Of a stretch of DNA of 64,000 nucleotides, positions 11,245 to 22,000 are shown piece after piece (within the stretch, counting starts at the first letter, position 1; each line of letters opens with the position of its first letter). Origin of the DNA: Eurosta solidaginis (lineage: Eukaryota; Arthropoda; Insecta; Diptera; Tephritidae); NCBI RefSeq assembly GCF_040869045.1, contig NC_090319.1, positions 172,148,645-172,212,644 on the forward strand, read 5' to 3'. A program made the translations under genes and the position numbers. The notes under the pieces are model-generated. The model had not been told where the DNA came from. It was given only the letters and a program-made list of their open reading frames with translations, and made no database searches.

Positions 11245-11475
11245 TGATTACAATATTTATAAGGACCATTTAGTTGATGGTATTGGTACTGTAAGTTAAA
11301 TTCATCAGCAATTATTTATATTCAAAATATTTTCTTGTTATACATCTAATTTATAAACTTTGGATAAAAATTATTGACAAATTCGTTGCAATTAAATTGC
11401 TTTAAAAATTGTTGCAAACTTTACGCCATTGTTGAATATTTTTAATAAAGAGAATAAAAAGCTTAGAGTAATTAA
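11245..11475. repeat. Flanking direct repeat, copy 1
   Basis: TGTGATTACAATATTTATAA through TTTTAATAAAGAGAATAAAA matches 13858-14095 in the same orientation with perhaps 10% difference. It lies just past the 3' end of the minus-strand kinase pseudogene; its partner lies upstream of that pseudogene. Confidence 0.75.
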
Positions 11476-11479
11476 TTAG

Positions 11480-13224
11480 AATACAATTTTAAGTCCACCA
11501 TTTATGTGCGGCTCAGTGGCTTCGGTTGCATCCGTCTCTGCGTCGTCTTCATCATCGCCGTCGTCATCAGATTCTTCTTCATTGTCTTGCATTTCATCTG
11601 TGTCATCAACTTCCATGTCCTCCTGTAAAAAGGTCGTTTTTTCTTAAATTACATCAAACTATTAATACGTAAAAATATCGCATTTTACTTCTTCTTCGTC
11701 TTCGTCTTCATTTTCGTCCACCCCATCTTCACCGGACTGTTTGTCATCATTCTCATGTTGTGTGCTCGCCAAGTCACCCGCTCATTTTTAGGCGCTGTTG
11801 TATTTCAAGTATAGCGTATGTTGGATTACCCTCATATCTACGAACCACTGGTTGTTGAACTTCACTCAGTTCCTCTTCATGGTCAAATTCTTTTTCTGCA
11901 CGTTCGCGTGCAATTTGGTCAGGATGCTGTGACAAAACTTCAGCCCATGAACACTTTTATTTCTTCATACATTTTTTGTCAGATTTGGATCTTAGGTTTT
12001 TAGGCGACACCCGATTGGTCAGTGTGCGCTCATGGAATGGCGTGCCCACTGACCTATTCTTCATATTACTCCATGCTGCGTTGCCGTTATGTCTATTCAT
12101 GAATTAAACTGCCTTTGAATCACCTGTGTCTTCCTTAACTGAAATACCATCCTCATTGAAGAACTCTGAATAACTAATACGTTTTGCTGGACGTAAATAA
12201 TGTGACTTCAACATTTCCTCATAAATAGAATTTCTCTTTTGGCGTCATGCGCGTACCTGCAATACATTTTAAATTATATTAATATAAATATAGCAAACAT
12301 TTTCTTTTATTTATATACCGGATTTGATCCACTATATTCCACCTTGTTGCGTGGGCGACGCTTCCGATTACGATTTACTGATGTTTCGTAAATGTCAACA
12401 CTGTTGCTATTGTTGCTATTTGTTATTGATCCATCATAAAAGTCCTCATCATCGTCGTCCGCATACGTGTTACGTTTAACAAAATCAGAATCATCATCGT
12501 CATCATTGGCCTCCTGCTCTGAACTATTGCCGCTATCTGTAGTCTGTTGTTTTTCTTCATAGTGCTCATCGTATTTTGAGGACTTTATGTTAGCCGAACG
12601 CGAAGATTTCGTATTGCCCGTGGTAACAGGAGCAGTAACAGTTTGTTTTTTATAATACTTGCACTTGGAAATCATAAGATTTTGGGCTTTCACATCATTG
12701 TGACAGTAGCTTTATCGTGTAATTTTTCCAAAATGTTAACAATGTGTATGCCTAGTGTTAGCACATACTTTTAATGGACACGACAATCTTTAATTAAAGA
12801 ATGTAGATCGCGATCAAAACGCTGTAACACAAGAAAAAGGTAACGAGCATCACCAAAATAATGAGAACCTGATGCGATGTAGCTGGGTATACCCGTAGGT
12901 GGAAGTTGGGTTAGTGATGCTGTAACATTTGGTTGTTTACCCAAGTTAAAATTTTCCACTTTTAAATGGTTTGCTAAATAAAACAAGAGTTCTTATTTAT
13001 TTTTTCTATGAATTAAAGAAAAATTCTTACCTTCGTCGTTGGCAGTGTTCATTAAACAATGGATTCTACAAACAGAGGACCATTTGAATGTGGTTCGATT
13101 TTTACCACGAATTTTGCATTTTCGTTGGTTACCGGAATGCTGATATTATCCGAAGCCAAAAATATTTCTCCAAAATTTCCTTTGCCTATGTGTAGACAGT
13201 GTGCAAAAGGGAGAATAGCAGGTA
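11480..13224 (-). pseudogene. VRK-family kinase pseudogene (CG8878/ballchen-like)
   Basis: Minus strand. Exon A (to ~13032) holds the glycine loop IGKGNFGEIFLASDN, the VAIK-like VVKIEPHSNGPLFVE, and IHCLMNTAND after a one-base slip. A GT-AG intron (~13031-12977) follows. Exon B has PSYIASGSHYFGDARYLFLV and RFDRDLHSLIKDCRV, frameshifts, then a catalytic-loop remnant NDVKAQNLMISKCKY and an acidic Ser/Asn tail. A second intron (~12317-12258) precedes exon C with YEEMLKSHYLRPAKRISY and several stops. A third leads to an Asp/Glu-rich last exon (11624-11480). The order matches vaccinia-related kinases; the tail resembles what I recall of Drosophila CG8878. Most of the kinase C-lobe is missing. Introns are kept, so this came from DNA duplication. 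Not functional. Confidence 0.75.
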
Positions 13225-13227
13225 TTA

Positions 13228-13759
13228 GAGCCTTCCGCGATTTACAACCAGATTGACTGAATTTTGTGTGTGTTAGTGCAGTCGGGTGGCTTCGTGACAC
13301 ACGTATTTGTTGTCGGCTACACGTTGATGAAAATCAAAAATTTTTGATTTTCTCATTTGACGCTAGCTTATTTGATAGTCGCGGGGTGTGATTGACAAAA
13401 CGCAGTGTTGTATTTAGTTTGTGTCGACATTCAAAATGAACAAGTGCGCGGAAGAACAGCAATTCATATTAAAATTTATTGAAAATTATCAATGTTTAGC
13501 AGCTTTATGGAATGTAAGGCTTTTATTATTATTAAATAAAATTTTTATTAATTTTTTTATTATTTAATAAAACTGCTATAGTTGCAAGTAAAAAAAAGTC
13601 ATCATCCGATGACGGCATATTCACGTCCGAACGCTACGGTTTCTCAATGCAAATGTTGATTAATGGCTTTTTATTTGATAGTCGCGGGGCAAGCGTCAAA
13701 TACCCGACACGCACCCATACAAAAATTCAGTCAACCTGGTTGTAAATCGCGGAATGCTT
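13228..13759. mobile_element. Non-autonomous PIF/Harbinger-type element
   Basis: Both ends read inward as [GA]AGC.TTCCGCGATTTACA followed by ACCAG.TTGACTGAATTTT (left 13228-13266, right complement of 13720-13759). TTA flanks each side (13225-13227 and 13760-13762). That target duplication, together with a MADF-domain exon inside, fits PIF/Harbinger. The TIRs differ from those of the 742-6283 element, so this is another family. A 15-bp direct repeat, TTTGATAGTCGCGGG, occurs near both ends. It interrupts the 5' side of the kinase pseudogene. Confidence 0.7.
13436..13513 (+). pseudogene. MADF-domain first exon, orphan
   Basis: An ATG at 13436 opens MNKCAEEQQFILKFIENYQC and LAALWN, the start of a MADF (Myb/SANT-like) domain, followed directly by a GTAAGG donor. 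No matching second exon remains before the element's right TIR, so this is a relic of the accessory gene of an autonomous parent. Confidence 0.55.
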
Positions 13760-13857
13760 TTATGAATGTGATAGCGTTTTCCGACGTGTTGGCACTAAGA
13801 AGTATCGATAAGTTGTTAGCATGTTTAGTAGATTGATTTCTAACTATTGTATCTATA

Positions 13858-14095
13858 AGGTGATTACAATGTTTATAAGGACCATTTAGTTGATGGTATT
13901 GGAACTTTCAGTTAAATTCATCACAAATATTAAATTCAAAATATTTTCTTGTTATACATCTAGTTTACAAAGTTTGGTTAAAAATTATTGACAAATTCGT
14001 TGCAATTTAATTGCTTTAAAAATCTTTGCAAACTTTATGCGATTGTTGAATATCTTTTTTTAATTAGAGCATGAAAAGCTTAGAATACGAACGTA
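13858..14095. repeat. Flanking direct repeat, copy 2
   Basis: Same orientation as 11245-11475. With that copy it brackets the kinase pseudogene. Since copy 1 lies at the pseudogene's 3' side, copy 2 looks like the 3' flank of a neighbouring duplicate unit whose exons are no longer next to it; the BEL-1 LTR starts 148 bases further on. Confidence 0.7.
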
Positions 14096-14242
14096 GGAAA
14101 AAGCTTAGAATTATTAGATTCTTAGATACTTTTTAACCAGGATTATTTCAGTGTGTGTTGTTCGTTTGTTGTACAAATTCGTTGCATATTAATTTTCAGA
14201 TCAAGAATACTCAAAGGTGTGATGGGAATAGATATTCATTAT

Positions 14243-14933
14243 TGTTTGAGCGACTGTCGTAGTCGCCAACAGCCAACCCTTCTATTTAATAGAAATTAAG
14301 CTTAAGGAAACCTAAACCTGAATTTACCTGAATTTTATATTGAATTTATTGATATATGTACCTTTTACGTATAAGTACGCATTCTGAATTATTTGCACGT
14401 ACAAATACGTAATATCATATATTACGTACATATTTATTAAATTTAAGAATTTGAAATGTTTGTATTTTACGCTAACGCGCGAGCGTATTTCACCTCTCTG
14501 GCAACCCCAACAATGGGTTGACAGATGTGACTATGTACGTACATACATACATTTATATTATTGTTTTGACATTTCTTTTCATATTTTATTATTCACTCGA
14601 AATTTATCCATCCCGTGTGTGACACAAAGAATTGTACAAACCCTTTTTTTATTAAAACGAAACAATTTTAAATTTTATAAAGTGCTCTTTTTATTCATGT
14701 CGAAAGCATAGTTTCGCCAGTTGAGACGCGTTCGGTTACCAGCGCCCCTTTCTACATAATCTCAGTGCACAAAGAGAACCTCCAATAAACCAGAGTGAAA
14801 CTTATATTCCCGGCGTTAGCAGCAGGGACATACCACCATCGCATCACCACCGCCACAATCCTCACCATCACCACCACAGCTACATCCCGCCAGGAAAAAA
14901 AAGGTAAATTTGTATTGCCAGCTCCCCTAAACA
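14243..14933 (+). repeat. BEL-1 5' LTR
   Basis: Starts TGTTTGAGCGACTG and ends CTCCCCTAAACA. Matches 22001-22691 over its whole length apart from about one substitution and one extra A. It has a donor-like AAAAAAAAGGTAAATTTG about 40 bases before its end, which could serve splicing of the element's RNA. The open frames inside it are not genes. Confidence 0.95.
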
Positions 14934-14934
14934 G

Positions 14935-14949
14935 TGGTCCTTCGACGCC
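14935..14949 (+). promoter_or_regulatory. BEL-1 primer-binding site
   Basis: TGGTCCTTCGACGCC follows the LTR one base after its CA. The first eleven bases fit the complement of the 3' end of insect tRNA-Tyr as I recall it. The tRNA identity is inference. Confidence 0.5.
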
Positions 14950-15996
14950 ACTAAGGAAACCAGCGCAATAAAAACGCAAGTACCTTCGCCCTTTTTGTAA
15001 ACCGTGAGTATTAAATGAGATATAATACAACCCAATCACGGAAAAAATATACATAAAAGAGAAAAATCAAGGCAATTTTCATTTTCGAGGATTAGAATTT
15101 CCCGCCAATAATCCTCATTTCCCGCCAAATTTTCTCAAGTTCCCACTAAAATTGCACATACCATTTCGTATATATATATATATATATATATACATATAGC
15201 AATAACCCCATATTGCAAAACTCAGTACGGTGTATGTGCAAAGCAAAATAAGAAAAACTCAGTAGTTAGCTACAGTGGGCAGACTTGCTAAAAGCACCCC
15301 TTATATTTTAATGCGACAAATCTCTTAATAATTTAAAATTTCCTCATTTAAATTAAAATATCTCTTGTCGTTAATTAAATATATTGCACAACCTCTGCTA
15401 ACTTCTGATTTCTCCCCATTGAATTAATAAAAAAAAAAAAAAAAACGCAAGCAAATTTTCTCGGTTTCCTCATTTGCGTATACAAGAAAGCGACATAAGC
15501 GGTGAAACAAAATCTCATACAGTGGTACAAGAGTGGTTCAGTGCGTACACTAGCGTTTGAAAAATATATCTCTCTTGTGTAAAGCTAAAAAATTTTCCCG
15601 AGTAATTTAGTATTTCACTCTGTATCCCCATTTATACAGTCCACAAAAATATCGATAGTGAAAATCTTAAAAAAGAATTACTCATATTTACATATATATA
15701 TATTTGTATTTTTCCCACGTATATTTAAACCACCCTCATATACATATATTAAATATAGTGCAAACGCAGCACAGTGGTAAAATTTTCTCAGTCTCACCCT
15801 CAAATAAATTTAACTTAAAAACTTTTTTTGGTTTTGAAAAGTATTCTCTCTTGCTATTTAACGTGAATATTTAAACGTAACTCCCTCACATAGTTAAAAG
15901 CAAATACTCTCTCTTCAAAAAAAAAAAAAGTTTTCTCTCTGAAGTTAAATTTTTTGTTAATTCTCAACTCTAAGCGACATAAAACAAAGCTCAAAA
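14950..15996 (+). other. BEL-1 untranslated leader
   Basis: About 1 kb of AT-rich leader with a TA microsatellite at 15172-15191 and several short pyrimidine runs such as ATTCTCTCTTG. No ORF of note. It separates the primer-binding site from the gag ATG at 15997. Confidence 0.6.
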
Positions 15997-18900
15997 ATGA
16001 GTGACGATGAAACCAAAAAAGGTGGCTCCAAAACTCAAGGAGTTAAAAAATTTAAAATCTCGTCTGCCCCCAAAAAATTTACATCCGAAACGGACAATTT
16101 TTTGGAATATTGTGCTCGGTTTAGGTCGACGTCGCTCCAAGACAACACGGAGTCCTCACTCAAAATAAAAAACGCGACAAATTTTGGAATAGAGTCCAAA
16201 CAGTCTTCGATAAGATTGTCGAAACCCCAGATCAGGACCTGCCCGAAGATTTTCCAACATCTGCTAATAGCATATACAGGTCCTGTCTCATAGCATACGA
16301 AGACACAAAAGCCCAGATAGAAGACCAGCTTCACTTGCTTAAACAAGCAAATGCCCCCGCTCCCCCTACCGTCACACCAGCTCCATCTGACAACTCCGGT
16401 ATTTCGCTGAAAATCCCTCCCTGCGATACCGAAATATTTTATGGTGGTTATGAAAAATGGCCCTCATTTCGTGACATGTTCACAGCCGTTTATATTAACC
16501 ATCCCAAACTCTCCCAAGCGCAAAAATTGTATCACCTCAGATACAAAACCCAAGGAAAGGCAGCTCAAATAGTCAATCAATTCCCCTTGACTGACGACAA
16601 CTTTGCCTTAGCGTGGGAAGCCCTAAAGGCCCGATACGAGAACAGACGAGTTCTCGTAGATAATCAAATACGGGCCCTAATGAACTTAAAAACTATCACT
16701 ACCGAAAACAGTGAAGACATTCAAAGGTTGCAATCGTCGGTAAATAATTGCCTTCAAATTCTCGCCACGCAACAAGTCTCCACAGATAACTGGGACCCCA
16801 TACTTATTTATCTCGTGACCTCTAAACTCCCAGAAAATACAGTCACGTTGTGGGAGCAATGTCTAACCTCAAGAAGAGAACTTCCCAACTGGTCCCAAAT
16901 GGACCAGTTCCTCACAACGCGATACGAAGTGGTAGAAAGAGTTGATCAATGGCGCCCAAGTAAAAGTAAATTCACTCCTCCTCAAACTAGGCCTCCATTT
17001 AAACCCCAACAGTCACATGCGTTTCCAAATAAATCGACCTCCCACACCCAGTCTCATATGACAGAGCAGCGAACAATGTACAAGTGCGCTATGTGTAAAA
17101 CCTCATCTCACCCCCTTATAGGTTGCTTCAAATTTAAGAAGCTGTCGACCTCTGATCGCAGAAGGTTTGTGAGAGAAAACAATATGTGTTTCAATTGCCT
17201 CTCTCAGTCACACATATTGAAAGACTGTTCCAGTACTCAAACTTGCAATCAATGTCAAGATCGGCACAACTCAGTTCTTCACGAAGACTCATCTCAAGTG
17301 CCGAAAAGACAACCCTCACGACTGCAAAGGACAGCCTCACAAGCCACCACCACGAATTCCACAGTCTCACCCGGTAATACTCCCGATCAAGCCAATGCTC
17401 TGGATGAAAGCCCTTCATGCTCGCAGAAAAGCCGAGCTCTTGTGGATCAGGGATCTGAACGAACCTTTATCTCTACCAGAGCCCAAGATAGACTCAAGCT
17501 CCCATTCAAACCCTCTAGATTTGAAATATCAGGGATGGGCGGCAAGGTAGTTCAGACCTCAAACAAATTGTGCTCTCTGACTTTGGTATCACCCGATTTT
17601 GAAACCAGAATAAGTGCAGAGACAATAGTATTACCCCGGCTAACAAAAATGCTCCCCTCGCTTAAGCTCACTAGCGAGCTTCAAGCAAAATGGGCACACC
17701 TCAACCTCGCAGACTCGAACTGTCACTCCCCCTCGCAAATAGATCTCGTCCTAGGCAGTGATGTAATACCGCAAATCATCCAAAATGGCGTTGAGAAACT
17801 TTCCCCCCATCTTCTAGCGCAGAAAACCATTTTTGGATGGATTCTGAGCGGTAGAGCACCTGTGATGGTAAACGCTTTCTGCATGCAAGTGTCAGAAGTG
17901 TCGAACGAAGATCTTAACTCTCTATTGCGTAAATTCTGGGAATTGGAGGAAGTTCCCACCAAACCCCAAATAATCCCAGAAGACGAGTTTTGCGAAAATT
18001 TCTATGCAGCCACAACCTCACGCGATGATAACGGTCGTTATATCGTAAGGCTGCCGTTTAAACCCAGCTTCCCAGAGTCAATCTCATTATCCCACTCTCG
18101 GTCTTCAGCTCTAAGCCAGTTTCTTGGAATGGAGAGAAGTCTGCAGAAGAAAGGGGATTTAAAGACTCAATATGATAGTGTTCTAGAAGAATACCTCACC
18201 CTTGATCATATGGAGGAAACCGGCTCCTATGAAAAATTTGACGGAGGAAAATGCCTCTCATTTTATCTTCCTCATCACGCAGTTGTCAAACCCGAGAAAA
18301 ATACATCAAAGGTGCGGGTCGTGTTTAACGCCTCAAAGAAGTCGGTATCTGGACATGCGCTCAACGACGTTCTTTATACCGGCCCTACCCTCCAGCCCGA
18401 TCTGATGCTTCTGATTCTCAAGTGGCGTACCTACCAATTTGTTTTTAACGGAGACGTAGAAAAAATGTATCGTCAAATCATAATGCATGAAGACGACAGA
18501 GACTATCAGAGGATCGTCTTTCGCTCATCTCCGAGCGACCCCATAAAAGACTATCGTCTGAAAACAGTCACATTTGGTGTGAACTGTGCCCCCTACCTCG
18601 CCATACGTACTCTTCACCAACTGGCCAAAGATGTAGAGGAAACTTTCCCCAAAGCCGTCCCTGTTTTGACGAAAGAAACATATGTAGATGACATTCTCTC
18701 TGGCAGCCATGAAATTCTCTTTGCTGAAACATCTCTCTCCCAAGTCATCCAAGTGTCAGCGTCAGCAGGATTTCCATTACGGAAAATAACAGCCAATCAC
18801 CCCAGTATAATAAAAAACATCAAAGAAGAGGACTTGCTAGATACCAATCTTTTGGAATTCGAGAAAGCAAGCAACACCAAAACTCTCGGCATACAGTGGA

Positions 18901-21261
18901 ACGCTCTGACCAACACGTTTTCGTATACAGTGGACTCAATACCCCTCTCGTCCGCTAATACAAAACGACAAATTCTCTCCTCGGTCGCAAAACTTTTTGA
19001 CCCCGCAGGGTGGCTTACGCCGATTATGATTCAGGCCAAGATTTTACTCCAAGAGCTATGGATAGACGGAACTGGCTGGGACGAACCAGTGAAGCCCATC
19101 CGCTTCATTAAATGGACGCAGTTCGCAATTTACCCAACATCTCAGAGAAAAAGATAACTCGATGGGTTGACTACATGCCGAACCAGCAGGTTGAACTGCA
19201 TGGTTTCTGCGATGCGTCAGAAAAGGCATATTGCGCCACTATATATCTGCGAACAACCCACGGCGCCACCACGTCGTCCCACCTTCTGGTCGCTAAAGGC
19301 AAGGTTGCCCCTCTTCGCACTACCAGTCTTCCAAGACTAGAACTATGTGCAGCTCTACTCCTTGCCCGACTAATCGCCGTCGTACAATCCCATCTCGAGC
19401 TCTCTTTTAAAAATCTTTACATGTGGTCTGACTCGGAAATTGTGTTAGCATGGCTCGAAAAGCCTCCCCACGCTTGGAAAACTTTCGTATCCAATCGAAC
19501 AGCTGAAATTATGGATCTCGTCGGAAGCGCCTCCTGGAAGCATGTAGGCAGTCGCGACAATCCAGCAGATATGGGCACACGAGGATGCAAACCCATGGAC
19601 CTGGCAAATTCTTCGCTGTGGTGGAATGGCCCTGCGTGGCTGACCCAGCCCCCCGAAGCTTGGCCAAACCCATCTACCCGCAGCATCAACCCGCCTGAAA
19701 TGCGCCGAGTCGAAGCACTATACTCAGCTGAAGATGACCCCGATGTATTGGATCGATTTTCCTCATTTACTCGCGCCCTCAGGGTCATGGCATATGCCTT
19801 CAGGTTCATTAATAATCTCAAGGACCGAATTCGAGGCATTAAACCCGCTTACACTCCCTCTCTGTCTCATGAAGATCTCCGCAAAACGAAAAATAAACTT
19901 GTGACGTTAACACAAACCCGATATTTTCCTCGCGAAAGAGCATGCTTGGAAAATGCAAAACCCATTGATCAAAGAAGCTCTCTACTAACCGTCAACCCAT
20001 ACCTCGATGAAAACGGGCTCCTCAGGGTTCATGGTAGACTAGTTCATTCGACGTTGACTTACAATGAAAAACATCCCGTTATTATCCCAGAAAAATCAAG
20101 ATTCGCTGTCCTCTATATACAGTACCTCCATGAACTTCTTCTCCATGCCGAAATACGTCTCATGCAGCAATGCCTCAGACAGGATCTCTATATTCCACGA
20201 CTTAAACCCCTCATAAAGAGATGCATACATCAGTGCAAAACTTGTACCCTCCACAAGCAGCAAATGCGATCGCAAATCATGGCGGCTTTACCCCCGGAAC
20301 GATGCACATATGCTCCGCCTTTCACCACTACCGGTGTCGACTTTGCGGGGCCTTTCCAAGTAAAAGCCTCCTTGCTAAGGTCTCACACCTTACTGAAAGG
20401 CTACGTGGCCGTTTTTGTCTGTTTCGTGACAAAAGCTGTCCACCTTGAGCTGTGCTCGGACCTAACAACAAATGCCTTTCTCGCAGCATTCGCTCGCTTC
20501 GTCGGACGTCGTGGATATCCTGCCACAATGATGAGTGACAACGGCAAAACGTTTATTGGAGCTAAAAGAGCGACGGAAAAAGAGTTCGTTGACTTCATGA
20601 AAACTGCCTCTCAAGAAGTAATCGCAAAATACTCTCCCCAGGGCATTAATTGGAAATTCATTCCGCCCGGAGCTCCCCACATGGGCGGCTTGTGGGAGTC
20701 TGCAGTGAAGAGTTTCAAACTGCACTTCAAGAGGACTGCAGGAGCCCACAAGTTCACATTTGAAGAATTTACCACCCTCTTGGTAAGAATTGAAGCCGTA
20801 TTAAACTCTCGTCCTATCTCACCTTTATCCCAAGATCCCACAGAGTTTACCGCGCTGACCCCCGGCCACTTTCTCCGAGGTAGCCCCCTCCTCGCTATCC
20901 CTGAAGTGGATCACGCGGATTTATCTCTTATAAACCGATGGGACAGGGTAAAAAGTTTACATCATCAGTTCAGCAAAAGGTGGAAGGAAGACTACCTAAA
21001 GGATTTCCAAAAAAGGCAGAAGTGGAAAAATCCACAACCCGAACCCAAGGTCGGTGAGTGTGTCTGCATTCACGACGACTCACTTCCCCGACTGAATGGC
21101 GCCTTGGACGTATTGAAAAAATACATCCAGGTCCTGACGGCCATATACGTGTTGTTGACGTTCGTACTCAAACCGGCACCCTCACACGACCACTTGTCAA
21201 GCTCTGTTTCCTCCCTCAGACTGAAAGCCCACCCTCTCGGGCAACCCCGGAGAATTCGTAG
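15997..21261 (+). pseudogene. BEL-1 gag-pol polyprotein, three frame breaks
   Basis: Gag starts at ATG 15997 (MSDDETKKGGSKTQG). The frame slips near 16165, then runs to about 19115, slips again, runs to about 21092 and slips a third time. Domains in order: gag DUF1759 ([16 protein letters not shown], ~16430); CCHC-type knuckles ([15 protein letters not shown], ~17090-17280); A17-type aspartic protease ([14 protein letters not shown], ~17435, Asp kept); reverse transcriptase with YVDDILSG (18680-18703); RNase H ([11 protein letters not shown], ~19199); integrase with the Zn-binding [10 protein letters not shown] (~20230) and the D,D,E residues in GVDFAGPF (~20333), SDNGKTF (~20534) and [11 protein letters not shown] (~20683); and a DUF5641-like C-terminus ([15 protein letters not shown]). 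Each break looks like a one-base indel; the rest is well preserved. Confidence 0.9.
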
Positions 21262-21395
21262 CTACTCTCAAACTACCTCTGGCCACTCTTACCACATCAC
21301 CGTCACTAATATGTCGTATTTTGCAACATAATGCCAGCTGAAATCCCCTGTATCAGTATTTCTCTCCACTAAAATACTTTTACAACTGTAATTAC

Positions 21396-21397
21396 AG
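21396..21397 (+). promoter_or_regulatory. Predicted 3' splice site before BEL-1 3' ORF
   Basis: ACTTTTACAACTGTAATTAC then AG, six bases before the ATG at 21404. A pyrimidine tract plus CAG in this place would let a spliced subgenomic RNA start on the 3' ORF. Prediction from sequence only. Confidence 0.5.
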
Positions 21398-21403
21398 ATC
21401 GCT

Positions 21404-21988
21404 ATGGATCGTGCAAATCAGTCGTCGTCACGAAGACCAGTGCGGTCGGAGATCGTTGCTCCCAACCGCGCCAATGAATCACGCAGCTCGACACTAATAA
21501 CGGATTACCGACGGTGCCGCATATGCACCCGTCAGCACGCTCTTCGGAACTGCGTCATATTCAAAAAAATGAAACCACCCCAGAGATGGATGCTTGCACG
21601 AGCCCATAAGTTTTGCCTGAATTGCTTGGCATTATCTCACATCACCAGCGAGTGCAGCTCGTACGACAGATGCCGGATCTGTGGAGCGCGACATCACTCC
21701 CTACTCCATCGGCGGGACGCTACCCCAAGCGCCCAGCGCGCCATCCAGGCACCCCGGCCTGGCAGATCCGCCGTATCGGCACCCCCTGCCGCCACCGGGC
21801 AACCCCGTTTTCGCCCGGGAAACAACATTCCCTCAGCAGCACCCAGCATCGCACGACGCACCATTCGATGCACCGCACAAAGGCTGCAAACCGCCAATGC
21901 TAGAGGAAGAGTGTCCCAAATCCTCGTTCGAGATGCATTGCGGACCCTTAAGGAGCTACAGGAGGCTCTAGCCGCTGAACGCGCCTAG
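21404..21988 (+). CDS. BEL-1 3' accessory ORF, zinc-knuckle protein
   Basis: An uninterrupted 194-codon ORF downstream of pol and just before the 3' LTR, where retroviruses carry env. It has no signal peptide or membrane segment. Residues ~38-105 hold a Cys/His array: CRICTRQHALRNC, RAHKFCLNCLALSHITSEC and CRICGARHHSLLH, the same layout as the gag zinc knuckles of BEL elements but clearly different from the knuckles in this element's own gag. A Pro/Ala/Arg-rich middle and a short helical end (LRTLKELQEALAAE) follow. It stays open while gag-pol has broken three times, which is weak evidence for constraint. Likely a nucleic-acid-binding accessory protein; function unknown. Confidence 0.75.
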   Translation: MDRANQSSSRRPVRSEIVAPNRANESRSSTLITDYRRCRICTRQHALRNCVIFKKMKPPQRWMLARAHKFCLNCLALSHITSECSSYDRCRICGARHHSLLHRRDATPSAQRAIQAPRPGRSAVSAPPAATGQPRFRPGNNIPSAAPSIARRTIRCTAQRLQTANARGRVSQILVRDALRTLKELQEALAAERA

Positions 21989-22000
21989 GGCGGGGACGAT
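21988..22000 (+). promoter_or_regulatory. BEL-1 polypurine tract
   Basis: AGGGCGGGGACGA directly before the 3' LTR (which begins TGTTTGAG at 22001); purine-rich, the expected priming site for plus-strand DNA. Confidence 0.6.

Noticed and set aside
11818..12003. Plus-strand open frame as a gene
   Set aside because: Antisense to the kinase pseudogene's third exon.
13052..13300. ATG at 13300 as the true start of the kinase
   Set aside because: The first ~25 codons lie in the TIR of the inserted Harbinger-type element; kinase sequence starts only near 13220.
15172..15191. TA microsatellite as a regulatory element
   Set aside because: Simple repeat in an AT-rich leader; no other signal.
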